Positions 1-11,517 are shown, counted from the first letter of the stretch. The stretch is DNA of 64,000 nt from Mycobacteroides abscessus ATCC 19977 (GCF_000069185.1 NC_010397.1:4154001-4218000); one strand, 5' to 3'. Notes: generated by a model from the sequence alone, not told the origin. Program-made: numbers and translations.

Positions 1-3000
1 CGCCTGCCCGGAGCCGGCCACATACAACTCTCCAACGACACCCACCGGCACCTTCCGGAGCCAACCGTCGAGCACGAAGAAGGCAAGATGCTCCAGTGGC
101 ACGCCGATCGGGCTGCTGTTGCTATCGACATCTCCGTCATCGATTTCCCGGAATGAGGCGTGCACCGTCGTCTCGGTGATTCCGTACATATTGATCATGC
201 GCGGCAGCCCTGGATGACTGTCGAACCACGACGAAAGCCGTTGTGGTTCCAGCGCTTCTCCACCGAAGACCACGGTCTGGAGCTTGAGTTGCTGCCCCAT
301 TTCAGGCTGCAGCGCATCAGCAGTCTGCAACGCATAAAACGCCGAGGGCGTCTGGCTCAGCACGCTGACTTCCTCGCTGACGAGCAAGGCATGCAACTCT
401 TCTGGTGAGCGGACAACCGCGTCCGGCACGACGAGCAATCGTCCGCCGTACAACAGCGCACCCCAGATTTCCCACACCGAGTAGTCGAATGCCAGCGAAT
501 GGCATTGGGTCCAGACCTGCCCCAAAGCCAATTCCGCGTCGAGCGATTCCAGCAGCTGCGCGACGTTGCGGTGGGTCACCGCAACGCCCTTGGGAGCACC
601 GGTAGTACCCGACGTGTAGATGATGTACGCGATGTCATCCACCGCCGGAACAGGCAACGTGGTGTCATTCTGCGCGCTGACCGCCGGATCGTCGATATCG
701 ATCACCGGCACACCGGAGGCGCTGAGGCGCGGGAGCAGTTCCGCCGTGGTGACCGCGACGATTGGGGCGGCGTCACCCAACACGAAGTCGACGCGCGAAT
801 CGGGATGGGCAGGATCGATCGGCAGATACGCCGCTCCGGTCTTGAGCACAGCCAGGATGGCAGCGATCGCTTCGCCGGTACGCGGCAGCAGCAGTGCCAC
901 ACGCTCACCGGGACGAGCACCGTGGGTCACCAAGTGGTTCGCCAAACGGTTCGCGGTGGCGTCCAATTCACCGTAGCTCCACGACCGTTCACCACAGGTG
1001 ATCGCGATCGCCTCCGGGGCGCGTGCCACCTGCGCGGCGAAAAGTTCCGGAATCGATGTCAACGCAGGCTCCGGCCGGATCAACACCGCCCGGTTACCCC
1101 ACTTGTCCAACCGGTCGTGTTCGCCGGCATCGAGTAGATCGATCGACGACAGCCTCGTGGCCGGGTCAACGGTCATGGCCGCCAGCACCTGACGCAGTTT
1201 GTCGACGACGGTATCGATTTCCGCCGAATCGAAGACATCGGTGTCGAATTCGACGCGCAGGCTCAGTTCATTGCCCGGCATAGCCACCACCGACAACGGG
1301 TAATGGTTGTACTCGCGGCTGCTGAAATCGGTGATGCCGAGCTCCCGCGCACCGAGCAGCGCGTCGGCGTCGATCGGATAGTTCTCGTACACGAATAGTG
1401 TGTCGAAGAGCCTATCCAATCCAATCGCATGATGAATTTCGTTGAGCGCCAAGTGCTCATGCTCAACGGTGTCATTGTGCATGCGCTGCAACTGATCCAG
1501 TAGATCGGCAACGGTGGTCGCGGCAGTGATGTTCGCACGCACCGGCACCGTGTTGATCAGCAGGCCAACCATCGAATCGGCACCGGCCAAGTCGGCGGGA
1601 CGCCCCGACACCGCCGTACCGAACGCGACGTCGTGCTGACCGGTCAACCACGTCAGCACCTGAGCCCACGCGGCCTGTAGAACCGTGTTGACGGTGGTGT
1701 GCTGCGCACGGGCAAGTTCACCCAGTGACCGGGTGATGTCCTCGGAAATCCGATAGGACTCCACTCCCCGACGCCCTGCGGTGGCGAGCGATCCCACCAA
1801 GGTGGGGGCCTCGAAACCGTCGAGAGCCCTACCCCACACCGATTGCGCGGCAACGCGGTCTTGCCCAGCGAGCCACGTGACGAAGTTGCGGTAGGGAGCG
1901 GGTGCAGGCAGCTGGTGTCCGTAGTAGATGCTGAAGATCTCTTGCAGCAGGATCGGTAGTGACCATCCGTCGATCACGATGTGGTGTGCGGTCAGGACGA
2001 GCCGATGCTTGCCCACTTCGCCATCTTCGGCGCCGCCGAGCCCCGAGATAAGTGCGGCCCGAAAGACCGGCTCGGTGAACAATCGGCACACCGCGGCACG
2101 TTCAGCAGCACACAACTGTTCCACCTGCTGATCGATGTCACCGATCAATTCGACATGTTGCCAGGCGATTACCGGATCCGCGAGGATGATCTGTACGGGC
2201 TCTCCGTATTCCTCACTGAAGCGCGCAACCAGGTTCGGGTGGCGTTTGGCCACTGCACTCACCGCATCATGCAACCGGGCAACATCAAGGGCGCCGGTGA
2301 GAGTAAGTGCCAACTGCACCGCGTACACGTCGTCTTCGGTGGAATCTCCAGTGGCTTCCGCGAATCCGGCCTGGAATAGCAGTCCCTGTTGTAGTGGGGT
2401 CAGCGGGAGGACGTCAGAAATATCGTACTGCTGCACCAAGGCATCAATTTGCGGCTGGTTCAGTCGCGCCGGCGCCAGGTCGGAGGGCGTCAATCCGCCT
2501 CCGCCGGAACGAACATGCGCGCAGATTCCGGCCAGAGCCTCGAACCACAACCGACTCAAGCGATCGGCCTGGGCACCGTCCAGTGCCGATGGCGCCCACG
2601 ACCAGTTGGCACGAAGCTCGGGGCCCGCCGCGGTGTCCATGGTGCCGGCATTGAGTTCCACCGAATGCGCCAATGGCATCGAAATCGCCGCGGCCACATC
2701 CGTCAGCCGCAAGCTGTCCGCACTGATCCGCCAAAAGTCTTCGGAAAGATCGCCCGCTCCCGCGCCCAGCCGGCCAAGATAGTTGAATCCGATTGTCGGC
2801 TCGGGCCCGGTCAGATCGACACCGGGGTTCAGATAACGCAGCAGCCCGTACGTCAAGCCGTCCGGCAACGCACGCAACTGTTCCTTCGCCGTCTTGATCA
2901 CCGGGCCAAGAGCCGCCTCCCCGGCCGACACCTGTGCCCACGAGAGCTCGCCCACCGCCAGCGAGGCCGGGTACTTGGTGGTGAACCATCCGGTCGTGCG

Positions 3001-6000
3001 TGACAGGTCGATGCGGCGGTGAACAGCCTCGCCGATCTCCTCCTGGCGGCCATGTCCCTCAATATCGAAAGCGATGGGCGCTCCACTGACGCCGAGGAAT
3101 TCGTTCCAGGCCAGCCCGAAAGCGATCAGCAGAATGTCTTGCACCCCAGCGTGAAATGCCGCGGGTACCTCGCCCAGTAATTGTCTGGTGGTCTCGGTGT
3201 CCAACGCTACGGACAACCGTCCCGCGTTCGCGTAGGTGTCAATCTCCGGCTGCACCGTGCCCACCCGGGCCGGCGTAGCCAGAACTTGCCGCCAGGTATC
3301 GGCTTGCTCCACCACATCAGTTGAGAGCGCATGCTCCGCCAGCAGCGCAGACCAGCGAGCGAATGACGTTCCGCCTGCCGGCAGTTCGATGTCCGCACCG
3401 CCATGATGCTGCGCCCAGGCAATGTTTATGTCTTCCAATAGGATTCGCCAGGACACGCCATCGACTGCAAGGTGATGGATGACCAGCGCCAATTGCGCGG
3501 TGCCGGGCACCCACACCGCACTGAGCATCGAGCCGGTGGCCGGGTCGAGTGCGGTGCGCGCGGCCACCAATGCCTCATCGGACAGCTCGCCGACAACGTG
3601 CAAGCGGTCGCGGGCGTCAACAGCTCCCGCCTCAGGAACAAGCAGCGACCAGTCACCATCGTTGTCCTGCAAGCGAAGACGCAGAGAGGGGTGCCGGTCC
3701 AGCAGCGCCTGCAAGACGATGACCACATCGTCTTGCGTCACGGAGGACGGCACCTGAATCACCAGCGTCTGATTGAACTCGACGATGGGGCCGTCGACGT
3801 CGCGCAGCCAATGCATGATTGGGGTGACCGCCACCGTACCGAGACCTTCGTCGGCCACATAGGCTTCGCCGCCGGATACTTCGGCCACCGCGGCCAGCCG
3901 CGACACCGTTTGTTCGATGAATACGTCTCGCGGCCGGCACAGTACGCCCGCCGCCCGCGCGCGGGCCACCACCTGCATCGACAGGATGCTGTCCCCGCCC
4001 AGGTCAAAGAAGGAGTCGTCGACACCCACGCGCTCAACACCGAGCACCTGTGCGTACACGCCCGCGAGAATCTCCTCCACCGCGTTGCCGGGGGCTCGAT
4101 AGTCGGCCCCCAGGCCGCCGTATTCGGGAGCAGGCAACGCTCGGGTGTCCAGCTTGTTGTTGGAGGTCAACGGCAATGTCTCCAGCACCACCACTGCGGC
4201 CGGAACCATATAGGGAGGAAGACGTTTGGACAGAATGCCGCGAATTTCGGCGGGATCCGCGGTTCCGGTGACATACCCGACCAGGCGTTTGTCGCCCGGG
4301 CGATCCTCGCGCACGATCGCTGCCGCCTGGTCCACTCCATCGAGAGCGCCCAGCGCCGCCTGAACCTCGCCGAGCTCGATGCGGTATCCGCGGATCTTGA
4401 CCTGCTCATCGGCACGGCCCAGGTACTGCAGCTGTCCGTCGTCACCCCACAAAACCAGGTCGCCCGTGCGATACATGCGAGTACCCGGTTTCCCGAACGG
4501 GCATGCCACGAAGCGTGATGCGGTCAGATCCGAACGGCCCACGTATCCGCATGCGACGCCATCGCCGGCGACATACAGCTCGCCGACGACGCCCGCCGGT
4601 ACCGGCTGCAGCCAGGTGTCCAACACAAAAAGCGCCGCACCGGGCACCGGGGAGCCGATCGGGACCACAGCATCGGGCAGGTCGGCCTTGAGCGGAGCAC
4701 TGATCGCCACACACATGGTGGTCTCTGTCGGTCCGTAGGCGTTGATCATCGTTCGGCCGGGAGCCCACTTGTCCACAACGGCAGCCGGGCAGGCCTCGCC
4801 GACCACCGCGAGCGCGGTCGACTCAAGGCCATCGGGCGAAAGCATCGCCACGGCGGACGGCGTCTGGGTGAGAACCGTGACCTGTTCGGCGACCAGTAGA
4901 TCGTGGAAATCTGCCGGCGAAGCGGTGATCGATTCGGGAACTACCGCCAGCCGGCCGCCGCGCAGCAGCGCACCCCAGATCTCCCAGACCGAGACATCGA
5001 AGGCCAGGGAGTGGCACAACGGCCATACGCCTGGCTTGGGCAAACCGGCGTCCAACGACTGCATCAACTGCGTGACGTTGTGGTGCGTGACGGCCACGCC
5101 CTTGGGCGCCCCAGTGGTGCCCGAGGTGTAAATGATGTACGCGATGTCATCCGGCGCGGGAGCCGCCGGCACTAACCCAGATTGGCCTTCGGCTGGTGAG
5201 TCCGTGTGGGCATCGAGGTCAATGACGGCAAGACCGAAACCATCCAGCCGGCCCCTGAGATCAGTGGTGGTGATGGCCGCGACCGGGGCCGCGTCGCTGA
5301 CAATGAACTCCAGGCGTGACGCGGGTACTGCCGGATCAACCGGCAGATAGGCCGCACCGGTCTTCAGCACCGCGAGGATGCCGATGACCGCGCGGGCCGA
5401 TCGGTCCGAAAACAGGATTACCCGATCGCCGGGTCCCACTCCCCGATGTCCGAGTTGGATCGCCAAGCGGTCGGCGGCCTCGTCCAGCTCGCGGTATGTC
5501 AGGCTGCTTCCACCGAAGGTCAGCGCCACCGCATCCGGCTCGGCTGACACTTGCGCGGTGAACAGCTCAGGGATCGACACGGGTCTGGCGGCCGGGGCGG
5601 TGAGAATGGCCCTGTTGCCGAGCTCCGCCAGGTCCGCGAGTTCGTCGTTGACCAGGGAGTCCAGAGACGAAAGCCGCCGATCTGGATCGGCGGCCATCTC
5701 CGAGAGGAGGCGTTGCAGTCGGACCGCCAGATTTGGCACTCCGAATCTGGCGAAGGGCTCTCCGTCACCCGATGAGCTCAAGACCAACTGATCGCTTGCA
5801 CCGATAAAGAAAAGCCCAAAATGGCCCATGGGGCCGTGATTGGTATATGACGCGGTCGCGGGCGCGCCAGCGAGGTCCAAGGTCAGTCTGGCCGGAATGA
5901 AGTTGACCGCAACACGGTTTCCCGCATGCCGGGGGCCCCGCAAGCCGAATTCCTCGTCCTCGAGGGTGTGCACCGGGAACCGCTGGTGCTGCAGCAGTTC

Positions 6001-6960
6001 ACGAATGCGCGTATCCACATGCCGGCAGAACTCGGCGACCGTGGACTGTGGCGGGGCGTTGAGTACGAGCGGCACAACCCCGGCCATCATGCCCGGCAGC
6101 GTCCTGGAATCCGGATGCACGCGCCGGCTGACCGGGAAGTCCAAAGCCACCTCTGATCCAGAGGTGGACCAACCCCGCACCAGCAGCGCGCAGGCGGCGG
6201 TGATCACCGAGTATCGGCGAATCCGTAAAACCTTTGTCAGTTCCTTGATCTCACTGACCGTGACGTCGTCCATCTGAACGGAATCGGACGGCTTGTAGCC
6301 GTCCGATTCTTCGGAAGCGTGGGGCATCCGGTAGTCGAGCCCGCTGTCCGGAGGGAGGTTGTTGCTCCAGTACTCCCGATCCTCGGCGTATTCGGCGGAC
6401 GCGACGTAATCCGTCTCCCAGTCGACGAGATCCTGGAGCGTGCCGAAGTAGGCGGGGGGAATGGGTTCGCCCGTGGCCAGCGCCGTATAGATGGATGCGA
6501 CGCGACGGCTCACCACCGCCATACCCAAGCCATCCAGGTTGATGTGGTGGCACAAGCCGAACAGGTGGAACTCGTCGTCCGCGGTCCGGTACAACGCGAA
6601 CTTCAGCAGCTGACCGGTCAGCGGCATCAGCGTACGTTGAATATCCGTCGCCTTTTTGCGAGCAAGACCGGCCGGATCGTCCGAATCGCGCAGGTCCTCG
6701 AACGCCAGCTCCAGATCCGAATGATCAATCGGGCGCTGGACGATCTGTCCATCCACTTCAAAGAACGCAGCGCGAGCGGGTTCGGCCTCCGTCACAGCTT
6801 GACGAATGGCCCGCTCAAGGAGAACTCGTTCTACTTGACCTTCGATCCGAACCAAAAGACCTAGCTGCCACTCGGCACCAACCAGACCGGTTTCCTGGGA
6901 AAGCCAGATATCTAATTGTCCACGCGAAAGCGGTAATGCCCGGTCCTCAGACTCCAACAT
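1..6960 (-). CDS. mps1: GPL non-ribosomal peptide synthetase Mps1, 5' part (3' end outside window)
   Basis: This is the N-terminal 2320 codons of a multimodular NRPS making the GPL lipopeptide core in the cytoplasm; the frame is open to the window edge. Domain order by residue: condensation (about 1-440, HHINLDG near 136), adenylation A1 (about 465-960, core [11 protein letters not shown] near 610), carrier protein (FFDLGGDS, Ser near 991), epimerase (about 1045-1480, HHLAVDG near 1165, then GWFTTKYP), condensation (about 1510-1930, HHIVIDG near 1657), A2 (from about 1970, cut after core A6). The A1 pocket reads D-V-W-T-A-V-A-M-C, compatible with the Phe code; A2 reads D-Y-W-S-V-G-M-V-H, close to the Thr code. 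D-Phe then allo-Thr is the known start of the mycobacterial GPL peptide, and the first condensation domain would take the acyl chain. ATG at 6960 follows a GGAGAGGGGG ribosome site, 23 bases after mbtH. Confidence 0.93.
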   Translation of the reverse strand, partial: MLESEDRALPLSRGQLDIWLSQETGLVGAEWQLGLLVRIEGQVERVLLERAIRQAVTEAEPARAAFFEVDGQIVQRPIDHSDLELAFEDLRDSDDPAGLARKKATDIQRTLMPLTGQLLKFALYRTADDEFHLFGLCHHINLDGLGMAVVSRRVASIYTALATGEPIPPAYFGTLQDLVDWETDYVASAEYAEDREYWSNNLPPDSGLDYRMPHASEESDGYKPSDSVQMDDVTVSEIKELTKVLRIRRYSVITAACALLVRGWSTSGSEVALDFPVSRRVHPDSRTLPGMMAGVVPLVLNAPPQSTVAEFCRHVDTRIRELLQHQRFPVHTLEDEEFGLRGPRHAGNRVAVNFIPARLTLDLAGAPATASYTNHGPMGHFGLFFIGASDQLVLSSSGDGEPFARFGVPNLAVRLQRLLSEMAADPDRRLSSLDSLVNDELADLAELGNRAILTAPAARPVSIPELFTAQVSAEPDAVALTFGGSSLTYRELDEAADRLAIQLGHRGVGPGDRVILFSDRSARAVIGILAVLKTGAAYLPVDPAVPASRLEFIVSDAAPVAAITTTDLRGRLDGFGLAVIDLDAHTDSPAEGQSGLVPAAPAPDDIAYIIYTSGTTGAPKGVAVTHHNVTQLMQSLDAGLPKPGVWPLCHSLAFDVSVWEIWGALLRGGRLAVVPESITASPADFHDLLVAEQVTVLTQTPSAVAMLSPDGLESTALAVVGEACPAAVVDKWAPGRTMINAYGPTETTMCVAISAPLKADLPDAVVPIGSPVPGAALFVLDTWLQPVPAGVVGELYVAGDGVACGYVGRSDLTASRFVACPFGKPGTRMYRTGDLVLWGDDGQLQYLGRADEQVKIRGYRIELGEVQAALGALDGVDQAAAIVREDRPGDKRLVGYVTGTADPAEIRGILSKRLPPYMVPAAVVVLETLPLTSNNKLDTRALPAPEYGGLGADYRAPGNAVEEILAGVYAQVLGVERVGVDDSFFDLGGDSILSMQVVARARAAGVLCRPRDVFIEQTVSRLAAVAEVSGGEAYVADEGLGTVAVTPIMHWLRDVDGPIVEFNQTLVIQVPSSVTQDDVVIVLQALLDRHPSLRLRLQDNDGDWSLLVPEAGAVDARDRLHVVGELSDEALVAARTALDPATGSMLSAVWVPGTAQLALVIHHLAVDGVSWRILLEDINIAWAQHHGGADIELPAGGTSFARWSALLAEHALSTDVVEQADTWRQVLATPARVGTVQPEIDTYANAGRLSVALDTETTRQLLGEVPAAFHAGVQDILLIAFGLAWNEFLGVSGAPIAFDIEGHGRQEEIGEAVHRRIDLSRTTGWFTTKYPASLAVGELSWAQVSAGEAALGPVIKTAKEQLRALPDGLTYGLLRYLNPGVDLTGPEPTIGFNYLGRLGAGAGDLSEDFWRISADSLRLTDVAAAISMPLAHSVELNAGTMDTAAGPELRANWSWAPSALDGAQADRLSRLWFEALAGICAHVRSGGGGLTPSDLAPARLNQPQIDALVQQYDISDVLPLTPLQQGLLFQAGFAEATGDSTEDDVYAVQLALTLTGALDVARLHDAVSAVAKRHPNLVARFSEEYGEPVQIILADPVIAWQHVELIGDIDQQVEQLCAAERAAVCRLFTEPVFRAALISGLGGAEDGEVGKHRLVLTAHHIVIDGWSLPILLQEIFSIYYGHQLPAPAPYRNFVTWLAGQDRVAAQSVWGRALDGFEAPTLVGSLATAGRRGVESYRISEDITRSLGELARAQHTTVNTVLQAAWAQVLTWLTGQHDVAFGTAVSGRPADLAGADSMVGLLINTVPVRANITAATTVADLLDQLQRMHNDTVEHEHLALNEIHHAIGLDRLFDTLFVYENYPIDADALLGARELGITDFSSREYNHYPLSVVAMPGNELSLRVEFDTDVFDSAEIDTVVDKLRQVLAAMTVDPATRLSSIDLLDAGEHDRLDKWGNRAVLIRPEPALTSIPELFAAQVARAPEAIAITCGERSWSYGELDATANRLANHLVTHGARPGERVALLLPRTGEAIAAILAVLKTGAAYLPIDPAHPDSRVDFVLGDAAPIVAVTTAELLPRLSASGVPVIDIDDPAVSAQNDTTLPVPAVDDIAYIIYTSGTTGAPKGVAVTHRNVAQLLESLDAELALGQVWTQCHSLAFDYSVWEIWGALLYGGRLLVVPDAVVRSPEELHALLVSEEVSVLSQTPSAFYALQTADALQPEMGQQLKLQTVVFGGEALEPQRLSSWFDSHPGLPRMINMYGITETTVHASFREIDDGDVDSNSSPIGVPLEHLAFFVLDGWLRKVPVGVVGELYVAGSGQA

Positions 6961-6983
6961 TCGCCTACCCCCTCTCCGAAGGT

Positions 6984-7214
6984 TCAGCGCCCAAGACCCC
7001 CACCTTGCGCCAATCTCTCACGCAGGCTCTTCGGCCGGATATCGGTCCAGTTTTGTTCGATGTACTCCAGGCAGGCTGCACGGTCCGCTTCACCGAATAC
7101 AACGCGCCAGCCGTCAGGCACGTCGGCAAAAGCCGGCCATAGGCTGTGCTGCTCCTCGTCGTTGACCAAGACGAAAAAGCTTCCCTTGTCATCATCGAAT
7201 GGATTGATGCTCAC
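6984..7214 (-). CDS. mbtH: MbtH-like protein for the GPL synthetase
   Basis: This is a 76-residue MbtH-family protein, a chaperone/activator of NRPS adenylation domains. The family pattern is complete: [10 protein letters not shown] at the N terminus, [14 protein letters not shown], then [14 protein letters not shown] and DIRPKSL. The start is GTG at 7214, preceded by CCTGGAGAAAGC; an upstream extension in the same frame lacks family similarity. It lies immediately before mps1 on the same strand, so the two are almost certainly co-transcribed, and its partners are expected to be Mps1 and the downstream Mps2. Confidence 0.95.
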   Translation of the reverse strand: MSINPFDDDKGSFFVLVNDEEQHSLWPAFADVPDGWRVVFGEADRAACLEYIEQNWTDIRPKSLRERLAQGGGLGR

Positions 7215-8165
7215 GCTTTCTCCAGGTTGCTTCGGTGGACATCGCAAACATACGGCTGAATTTAGAGCGTTGTACGGGGTTTCACAAAGTTCTAATCTTC
7301 GTAACTTTGACACATTCCCATTCGCTGCTGCAACTAATTAGCCAGAACATCACCGTTGACGTGTTTACGCAGATCAAGTATGGTTACTGCGATTCCGATC
7401 TGTTGCGACAAGCGCACACATGAGTATACCAAGTCCAGGCCCGCTGCGTGAGTCGAGCTTTTTGCGATACCCGAGAGCAACCAAATTTCACTCCACCGCC
7501 AAGTGCCACAGCAAAGTACTCAACTAGAACTGGTGACGGTTGTTACCCAATATTGGATCTTGCTGGGAATCTTTGTCAAGTAGCTTGAAGAAGTAGCCGA
7601 CATCGCTGCGTTCACAAGTTTTACGAGTTCACATACGTGCTCACCCCCGGTTGATTCATTGCGCGACAGACGGCGAATATTACGAGTGGGTGCGTACAGA
7701 ATGAACTCAGGACGACCTGAATTAGGATTCAAGCCTGAATCGGCACTGCACACGCGATGCTAGCAACAGGGCCCGAGGACACTGCGGTATCGAGAAGTAA
7801 ATGTGGTGACAAACTGCTACGAATTAAGTTCTCATCTATAAGAAATACCCCAGATATCCAGGGTCGTTAGACCCCCGCGCCCTCACCTTGGGCGACACAA
7901 CGAATTACGCGAAAAACATTGTTATGCGCGTTTCGCCCAATAACCCGCCGGGCATCACCGACACGATCTATATCGGTGCCCATTACGTGGTGTACAGCGA
8001 GTACACAGCCGCGTTGCCGCGCATCGCTCGAAGTGTGCGGAGCGAGGCTCCAAAGCATCCGCATGAGGACTTTCAGCCCGCCCTCAACGGGTACCTTGAG
8101 AACAGACCATTGAACGGCCATCGCAGCCGAATGCGAAATACGTGGCGCAGCGTTACGAAAACCGG
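7215..8165. promoter_or_regulatory. Long AT-rich non-coding region upstream of mbtH-mps1
   Basis: No convincing gene is seen in this stretch of about 950 bases. Its composition is clearly lower in GC than the flanks: I count 26 G/C in the 60 bases from 7501 and 22 in the 60 from 7801. Two short overlapping frames at 7867-8121 (minus) and 7888-8169 (plus) have no recognisable family or good ribosome site. It must carry the mbtH-mps1 promoter. Such AT-rich leaders are typical targets of the xenogeneic silencer Lsr2, known to affect GPL genes; binding here is inference. Confidence 0.55.
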
Positions 8166-8411
8166 TTAGTCGACCGGCTGCTCAGCGGTGACGTCCGTCC
8201 CGCTGATGGGAGACGAACCGGCCGGCATCAGCATGACAAAGACCGGGAGCCGCACCACAGCACCCGACAAAATGGGCAGCCGGATCGCGACGGAAACTAC
8301 CTCCAGCTCCAGACGTCTCCCCCGCCGAGTCTCCATCTCCAGACGTCCCGGTAACTGTCGGGGTGTCGCCAGCCAGTCCAGACCGCGTTCTATCGACTCG
8401 ACGACGTTCAT
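8166..8411 (-). CDS. Hypothetical small protein
   Basis: This is a possible 81-residue protein starting MNVVESIERGLDW, with an amphipathic start, a basic middle (METRRGRRLE) and a hydrophobic stretch (VVSVAIRLPILSGAVV) before a polar tail. I do not recognise a family. ATG at 8411 is used; GTG at 8414 is adjacent, and neither has a strong ribosome site. It lies downstream of fmt on the same strand with a gap of about 70 bases, so it could be the last gene of that transcript. It may equally be spurious. Confidence 0.35.
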   Translation of the reverse strand: MNVVESIERGLDWLATPRQLPGRLEMETRRGRRLELEVVSVAIRLPILSGAVVRLPVFVMLMPAGSSPISGTDVTAEQPVD

Positions 8412-8484
8412 CACTCAACTATACCTATCCGGCCGATGCCCGGCGCATGAAACTCCTTGCCGGAAGAGGAATCTGCCGCATCGT

Positions 8485-9306
8485 CTAGGCCTTGACAAAG
8501 CGGTACATCCGGTATTCGACGGACCCTCCGGCACGCAGATCGTCATAGGCGCGCTGAGCAGGCGCGAAGCGACGGACTATGCCACGAAGTGGAGCAGGCG
8601 TGGCACGGTCGATGACATATCGCCACCGTGCCAAGTTCTTCTCCATCCCGCGCCGTACTTCGGCGTTGATTCCGCGCTCCGACACCATGCGCAATGGCGC
8701 GTTCGCGAGCGCTACCTTCCAGCCCGCAACGTCCTGAACGCTGCGCGCATCTGTATAAAGGAAATTCCCGCCTGGTCGTAGCACCCGAGCCACCTCGGTC
8801 AGGAACACAGGGAAATGGGGATACAGATGCGACGACTCAACATTGATCACCGCGTCAAAGGACTCGTCGGGAAACGGCAGGTCCTCGGCATCTCCCTGAA
8901 CGAACTCCAGGCCCGGTAGATCGTGTCGCCTGCGGCAGAAGCTGATCCCGTCCGGGTTCAAGTCCAGGCCCGTATAGGAGGCAGGCTGCAGGGCGCGCAC
9001 CAAGTACGAGGCACCACCCCCGTGACCACAACCGACCTCCAACACCCGCTGACCGCCTAGGTCCGCCTGGGTGGCGGTGCTGTGATAGAGCTGGATGGAA
9101 TAACGGTCAGGCTCATCGGACGCCGACAGCGGGACACCCATCGCGGGTTCCTCTTCGTACCCATAATTGAGGAACACGACGTCCTCGGTTTCAAGCTTAC
9201 GCGTGGCATGCCGATAGATGAATTTCTGAACCCGCTGCGTGAACACCGCGTTCAACTTGAACATGACCCAGTCTCGCGACCTCTGCACTGGACGACTCCG
9301 TACCAT
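8485..9306 (-). CDS. fmt: SAM-dependent O-methyltransferase, Fmt (GPL lipid moiety)
   Basis: This class I methyltransferase carries VLEVGCGHGGGASYL (SAM motif I), YTGLDLNP and RVLRPGGNFLYTD. The sequence closely resembles M. tuberculosis Rv2952 (phthiotriol/phenolphthiotriol dimycocerosate methyltransferase), including PASYTGLDLNP.GI..C, PGLEFV.GDAE.LPF and SYRMY-type C terminus. In GPL clusters this family member, Fmt, methylates the hydroxyl of the fatty acyl chain. It is divergent from the gtf2-type gene starting at 9464. The start is uncertain: ATG at 9306 is the longest frame, and ATG at 9264 (MFKLNAVF) is also plausible; neither has a clear ribosome site. Confidence 0.88.
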   Translation of the reverse strand: MVRSRPVQRSRDWVMFKLNAVFTQRVQKFIYRHATRKLETEDVVFLNYGYEEEPAMGVPLSASDEPDRYSIQLYHSTATQADLGGQRVLEVGCGHGGGASYLVRALQPASYTGLDLNPDGISFCRRRHDLPGLEFVQGDAEDLPFPDESFDAVINVESSHLYPHFPVFLTEVARVLRPGGNFLYTDARSVQDVAGWKVALANAPLRMVSERGINAEVRRGMEKNLARWRYVIDRATPAPLRGIVRRFAPAQRAYDDLRAGGSVEYRMYRFVKA

Positions 9307-9414
9307 CGACGAAGTATGTCAGAGGTTTGAGTCCAGGACAGTGTTATCAAACCCTGAACTGCCTTGCGACAGTTGAAGAACCAGAGATAATGGCAACCGT
9401 TCGGGTTCACCGAC

Positions 9415-9444
9415 GCGACAACCCGCGACAACCCGCGACAAACA
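9415..9444 (+). repeat. Three 10-bp-phased GCGACA repeats before gtf2
   Basis: GCGACA recurs at 9415, 9425 and 9435, as two exact GCGACAACCC units followed by GCGACAAACA. The period is one helical turn and the array ends 20 bases before the gtf2 start codon. It may be a protein-binding site or simply a slippage-prone leader. Confidence 0.6.
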
Positions 9445-9463
9445 CTGAAGGGCCAGGGACAGT

Positions 9464-10717
9464 ATGAAGTTTGCGCTGGCATGCTACGGAACCCGCGGCG
9501 ATGTCGAACCATCCGTCAGCGTGGGATGCGAGCTGTCACGTCGCGGACACGACGTAAGCATTGCTGTGCCGCCCGAACTCATCGGCTTCGCGGAATCAGC
9601 AGGCCTGGCCGCCGTGCCGTACGGGCCGAAATTGCACGACTTTCTGCAGGACGAATTCCTCCGCACCTTCTGGACTCGATTGATGCGCAATCCCATCGGT
9701 GCTTTGCGTGAACTCTGGGCACCGATTGCCCGATACTGGCCGGACACCAGCACCACGCTGCTATCGCTGGCCGAAGACGCGGATTTGTTGTCCACCGGGC
9801 TGAACTTCGAACAGTCCGCAGGCAACGTAGCCGAGTACTTCGACATTCCGCTGATCATGCTGCACCACTTTCCGATGCGGCCCAATGGGCAACTGTTACC
9901 GATGCTGCCGGCTCGGCTCGTCCGATCCGGTGGGTTGCTCTCCGAATGGCTGTTGTGGCGCGCGACGAAGGACGCCGATGACGCGCAGCGGGAGGTCCTT
10001 GGCCTCCCGAGGGCAACCCGCCCCTCGGCATTCCGCACCGCCCGCCGAGGCGCGGTGGAAATCCAGGCCTATGACGCTGTTTCCGTACCTGGGTTGGCGA
10101 TGGAGTGGGCGAAATGGGGCGATAGCCGACCGTTTGTCGGTGCACTCACGATGGGGCTGACAACCGGAGCCGACCAGGACGTTGCTGCTTGGCTCGCCGC
10201 GGGGAAACCACCGATCTGCTTCGCTACAGGCAGCATTCCACTCGAATCTCCCTCCGACACAGTCGAAATGATCAGCTCCGCATGCGCGGAGCTGGGCGAG
10301 CGCGGGTTGATCTGCGCCGGCGGTACCGATTTCAGCGAGATCACCATTCCCGACCATGTCAAAGTGGTCGGGGCCGTCAATTACGCGGCGGTCTTCGCGG
10401 CTAGCCGAGCCGTCGTCCACCACGGCGGTTCGGGAACCACCGCGGCCAGCCTGCGAGCGGGTGTGCCGACCCTGATCCTCTGGAGCTCAGCCGATCAGCC
10501 GTACTGGGGAAATCAACTTAGCCGACTCAAGGTAGGTGCTGCCAGACGATTCTCCGCCACCGATCGCAATACACTGGCGGCCGACCTACGCCGGGTCCTT
10601 CTTCCAGAATATGCGGTTGCGGCCCGCGCAGTCTCCGCTCAGATGACCTCCCCGACGGATAGTGTCACCAAGGCCGCCGATCTCTTCGAGAGCACCGCCG
10701 GCCGAAAAGCGGTGTGA
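9464..10717 (+). CDS. gtf2: GPL glycosyltransferase, GT-B / UGT-like (Gtf2-type)
   Basis: This 417-residue glycosyltransferase belongs to the MurG/UGT-like family that attaches deoxysugars to the GPL core. The N terminus MKFALACYGTRGDVEPSV is the family's GTRGD acceptor-side loop, and the C-terminal domain carries VVHHGGSGTTAASLRAGVPTLI, the nucleotide-sugar binding signature. The ATG follows CCAGGGACAGT. It is the only gtf on the plus strand, divergent from fmt and convergent with the methyltransferase at 10729. Adjacency to fmt matches gtf2 of other GPL loci, where Gtf2 rhamnosylates the terminal alaninol; the acceptor assignment is inferred from position, not from residues. Confidence 0.82.
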   Translation: MKFALACYGTRGDVEPSVSVGCELSRRGHDVSIAVPPELIGFAESAGLAAVPYGPKLHDFLQDEFLRTFWTRLMRNPIGALRELWAPIARYWPDTSTTLLSLAEDADLLSTGLNFEQSAGNVAEYFDIPLIMLHHFPMRPNGQLLPMLPARLVRSGGLLSEWLLWRATKDADDAQREVLGLPRATRPSAFRTARRGAVEIQAYDAVSVPGLAMEWAKWGDSRPFVGALTMGLTTGADQDVAAWLAAGKPPICFATGSIPLESPSDTVEMISSACAELGERGLICAGGTDFSEITIPDHVKVVGAVNYAAVFAASRAVVHHGGSGTTAASLRAGVPTLILWSSADQPYWGNQLSRLKVGAARRFSATDRNTLAADLRRVLLPEYAVAARAVSAQMTSPTDSVTKAADLFESTAGRKAV

Positions 10718-10728
10718 GGATTGCCCCG

Positions 10729-11517
10729 CTATTGAGGCGGCTTGATGATCAGACCTTGCCCGGTGGGCAAGGCAACCACGGACACGCCCAACTCGCGAGC
10801 CACGTCGTCCATGGCGATGCGCTGCTCATCGCGGCCACGGTTTGCGTAGTCGTCCAGGAGCACGAACGCCCCCGGCGACAATCGTGGCCAAAAATACCGC
10901 AGAGTCTCCACTTCCGGTGGAGCACAGTTCATGTCGATATGTAGAAATGCCACCGCATCGGTGTCGACTTCAGCAAGCGTCTCGGGTACGGCCCCGACGA
11001 TGACACGCTGATTCTTCCACTGCGCGAAATTCGCCTTGACGCTGTCCACCGAGCTGACATACATGCCGTTTTTCACGAGTTTGTCGCTCTTTTCGAGCGC
11101 GCCGGCATTACGCTCACCGGCGCTGACGAAGCGTGGATCGAGACCGGCGAAAGTGTCGAGCAGATAGAACGTCTTGCCCAACCGATCCCAATCGAGGTAC
11201 TCCATGATGGCGCTGCTCAAGAATCCGTAGCTGACCCCGCACTCGACGAAATCACCCTTCACCTTGTTGGCGCTGGCCGCCGCCCACAGCCCCACATGTA
11301 CCCGCCAGTGCCACTGGTACCAGTCCGTGCCACCCAGCGCGCGAACGCCGCGTTCATACGCACGCTGGAAGTCGGGATCATCAAGGAACGCATGACTGTT
11401 GAAACAAATCAGTGCATCGTTCGAATAGACTTTAGGGAGAAGTGTGCGCGCAAGCCAATACTCCTTGCGGACCGCCCACAGCTGGATACGGGTACGGAGC
11501 GATAGCTCATCTGCCAC
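10729..11517 (-). CDS. TylF/MycF-family sugar O-methyltransferase
   Basis: This 262-residue SAM- and metal-dependent O-methyltransferase is TylF/MycF-like. GDFVECGVSYGFLSSA is the SAM-binding loop, AFLHIDMN gives the acidic metal-site segment and FVLLDDYANRGRDEQ the DD motif. It most likely methylates a rhamnose hydroxyl of the GPL (an rmt gene); the position (2, 3 or 4) cannot be read from the sequence. The start is GTG at 11517 without a strong ribosome site. It lies 113 bases downstream of atf1 on the same strand and faces gtf2 tail to tail. Confidence 0.82.
   Translation of the reverse strand: MADELSLRTRIQLWAVRKEYWLARTLLPKVYSNDALICFNSHAFLDDPDFQRAYERGVRALGGTDWYQWHWRVHVGLWAAASANKVKGDFVECGVSYGFLSSAIMEYLDWDRLGKTFYLLDTFAGLDPRFVSAGERNAGALEKSDKLVKNGMYVSSVDSVKANFAQWKNQRVIVGAVPETLAEVDTDAVAFLHIDMNCAPPEVETLRYFWPRLSPGAFVLLDDYANRGRDEQRIAMDDVARELGVSVVALPTGQGLIIKPPQ

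Noticed and set aside
3472..4518. A 348-codon plus-strand frame over mps1
   Set aside because: It is antisense to the carrier and epimerase domains of the NRPS, and its composition is typical of a shadow frame.
7867..8169. Two overlapping short frames before mbtH, one on each strand
   Set aside because: Neither has a ribosome site, family similarity or coding-like composition in this AT-rich region.
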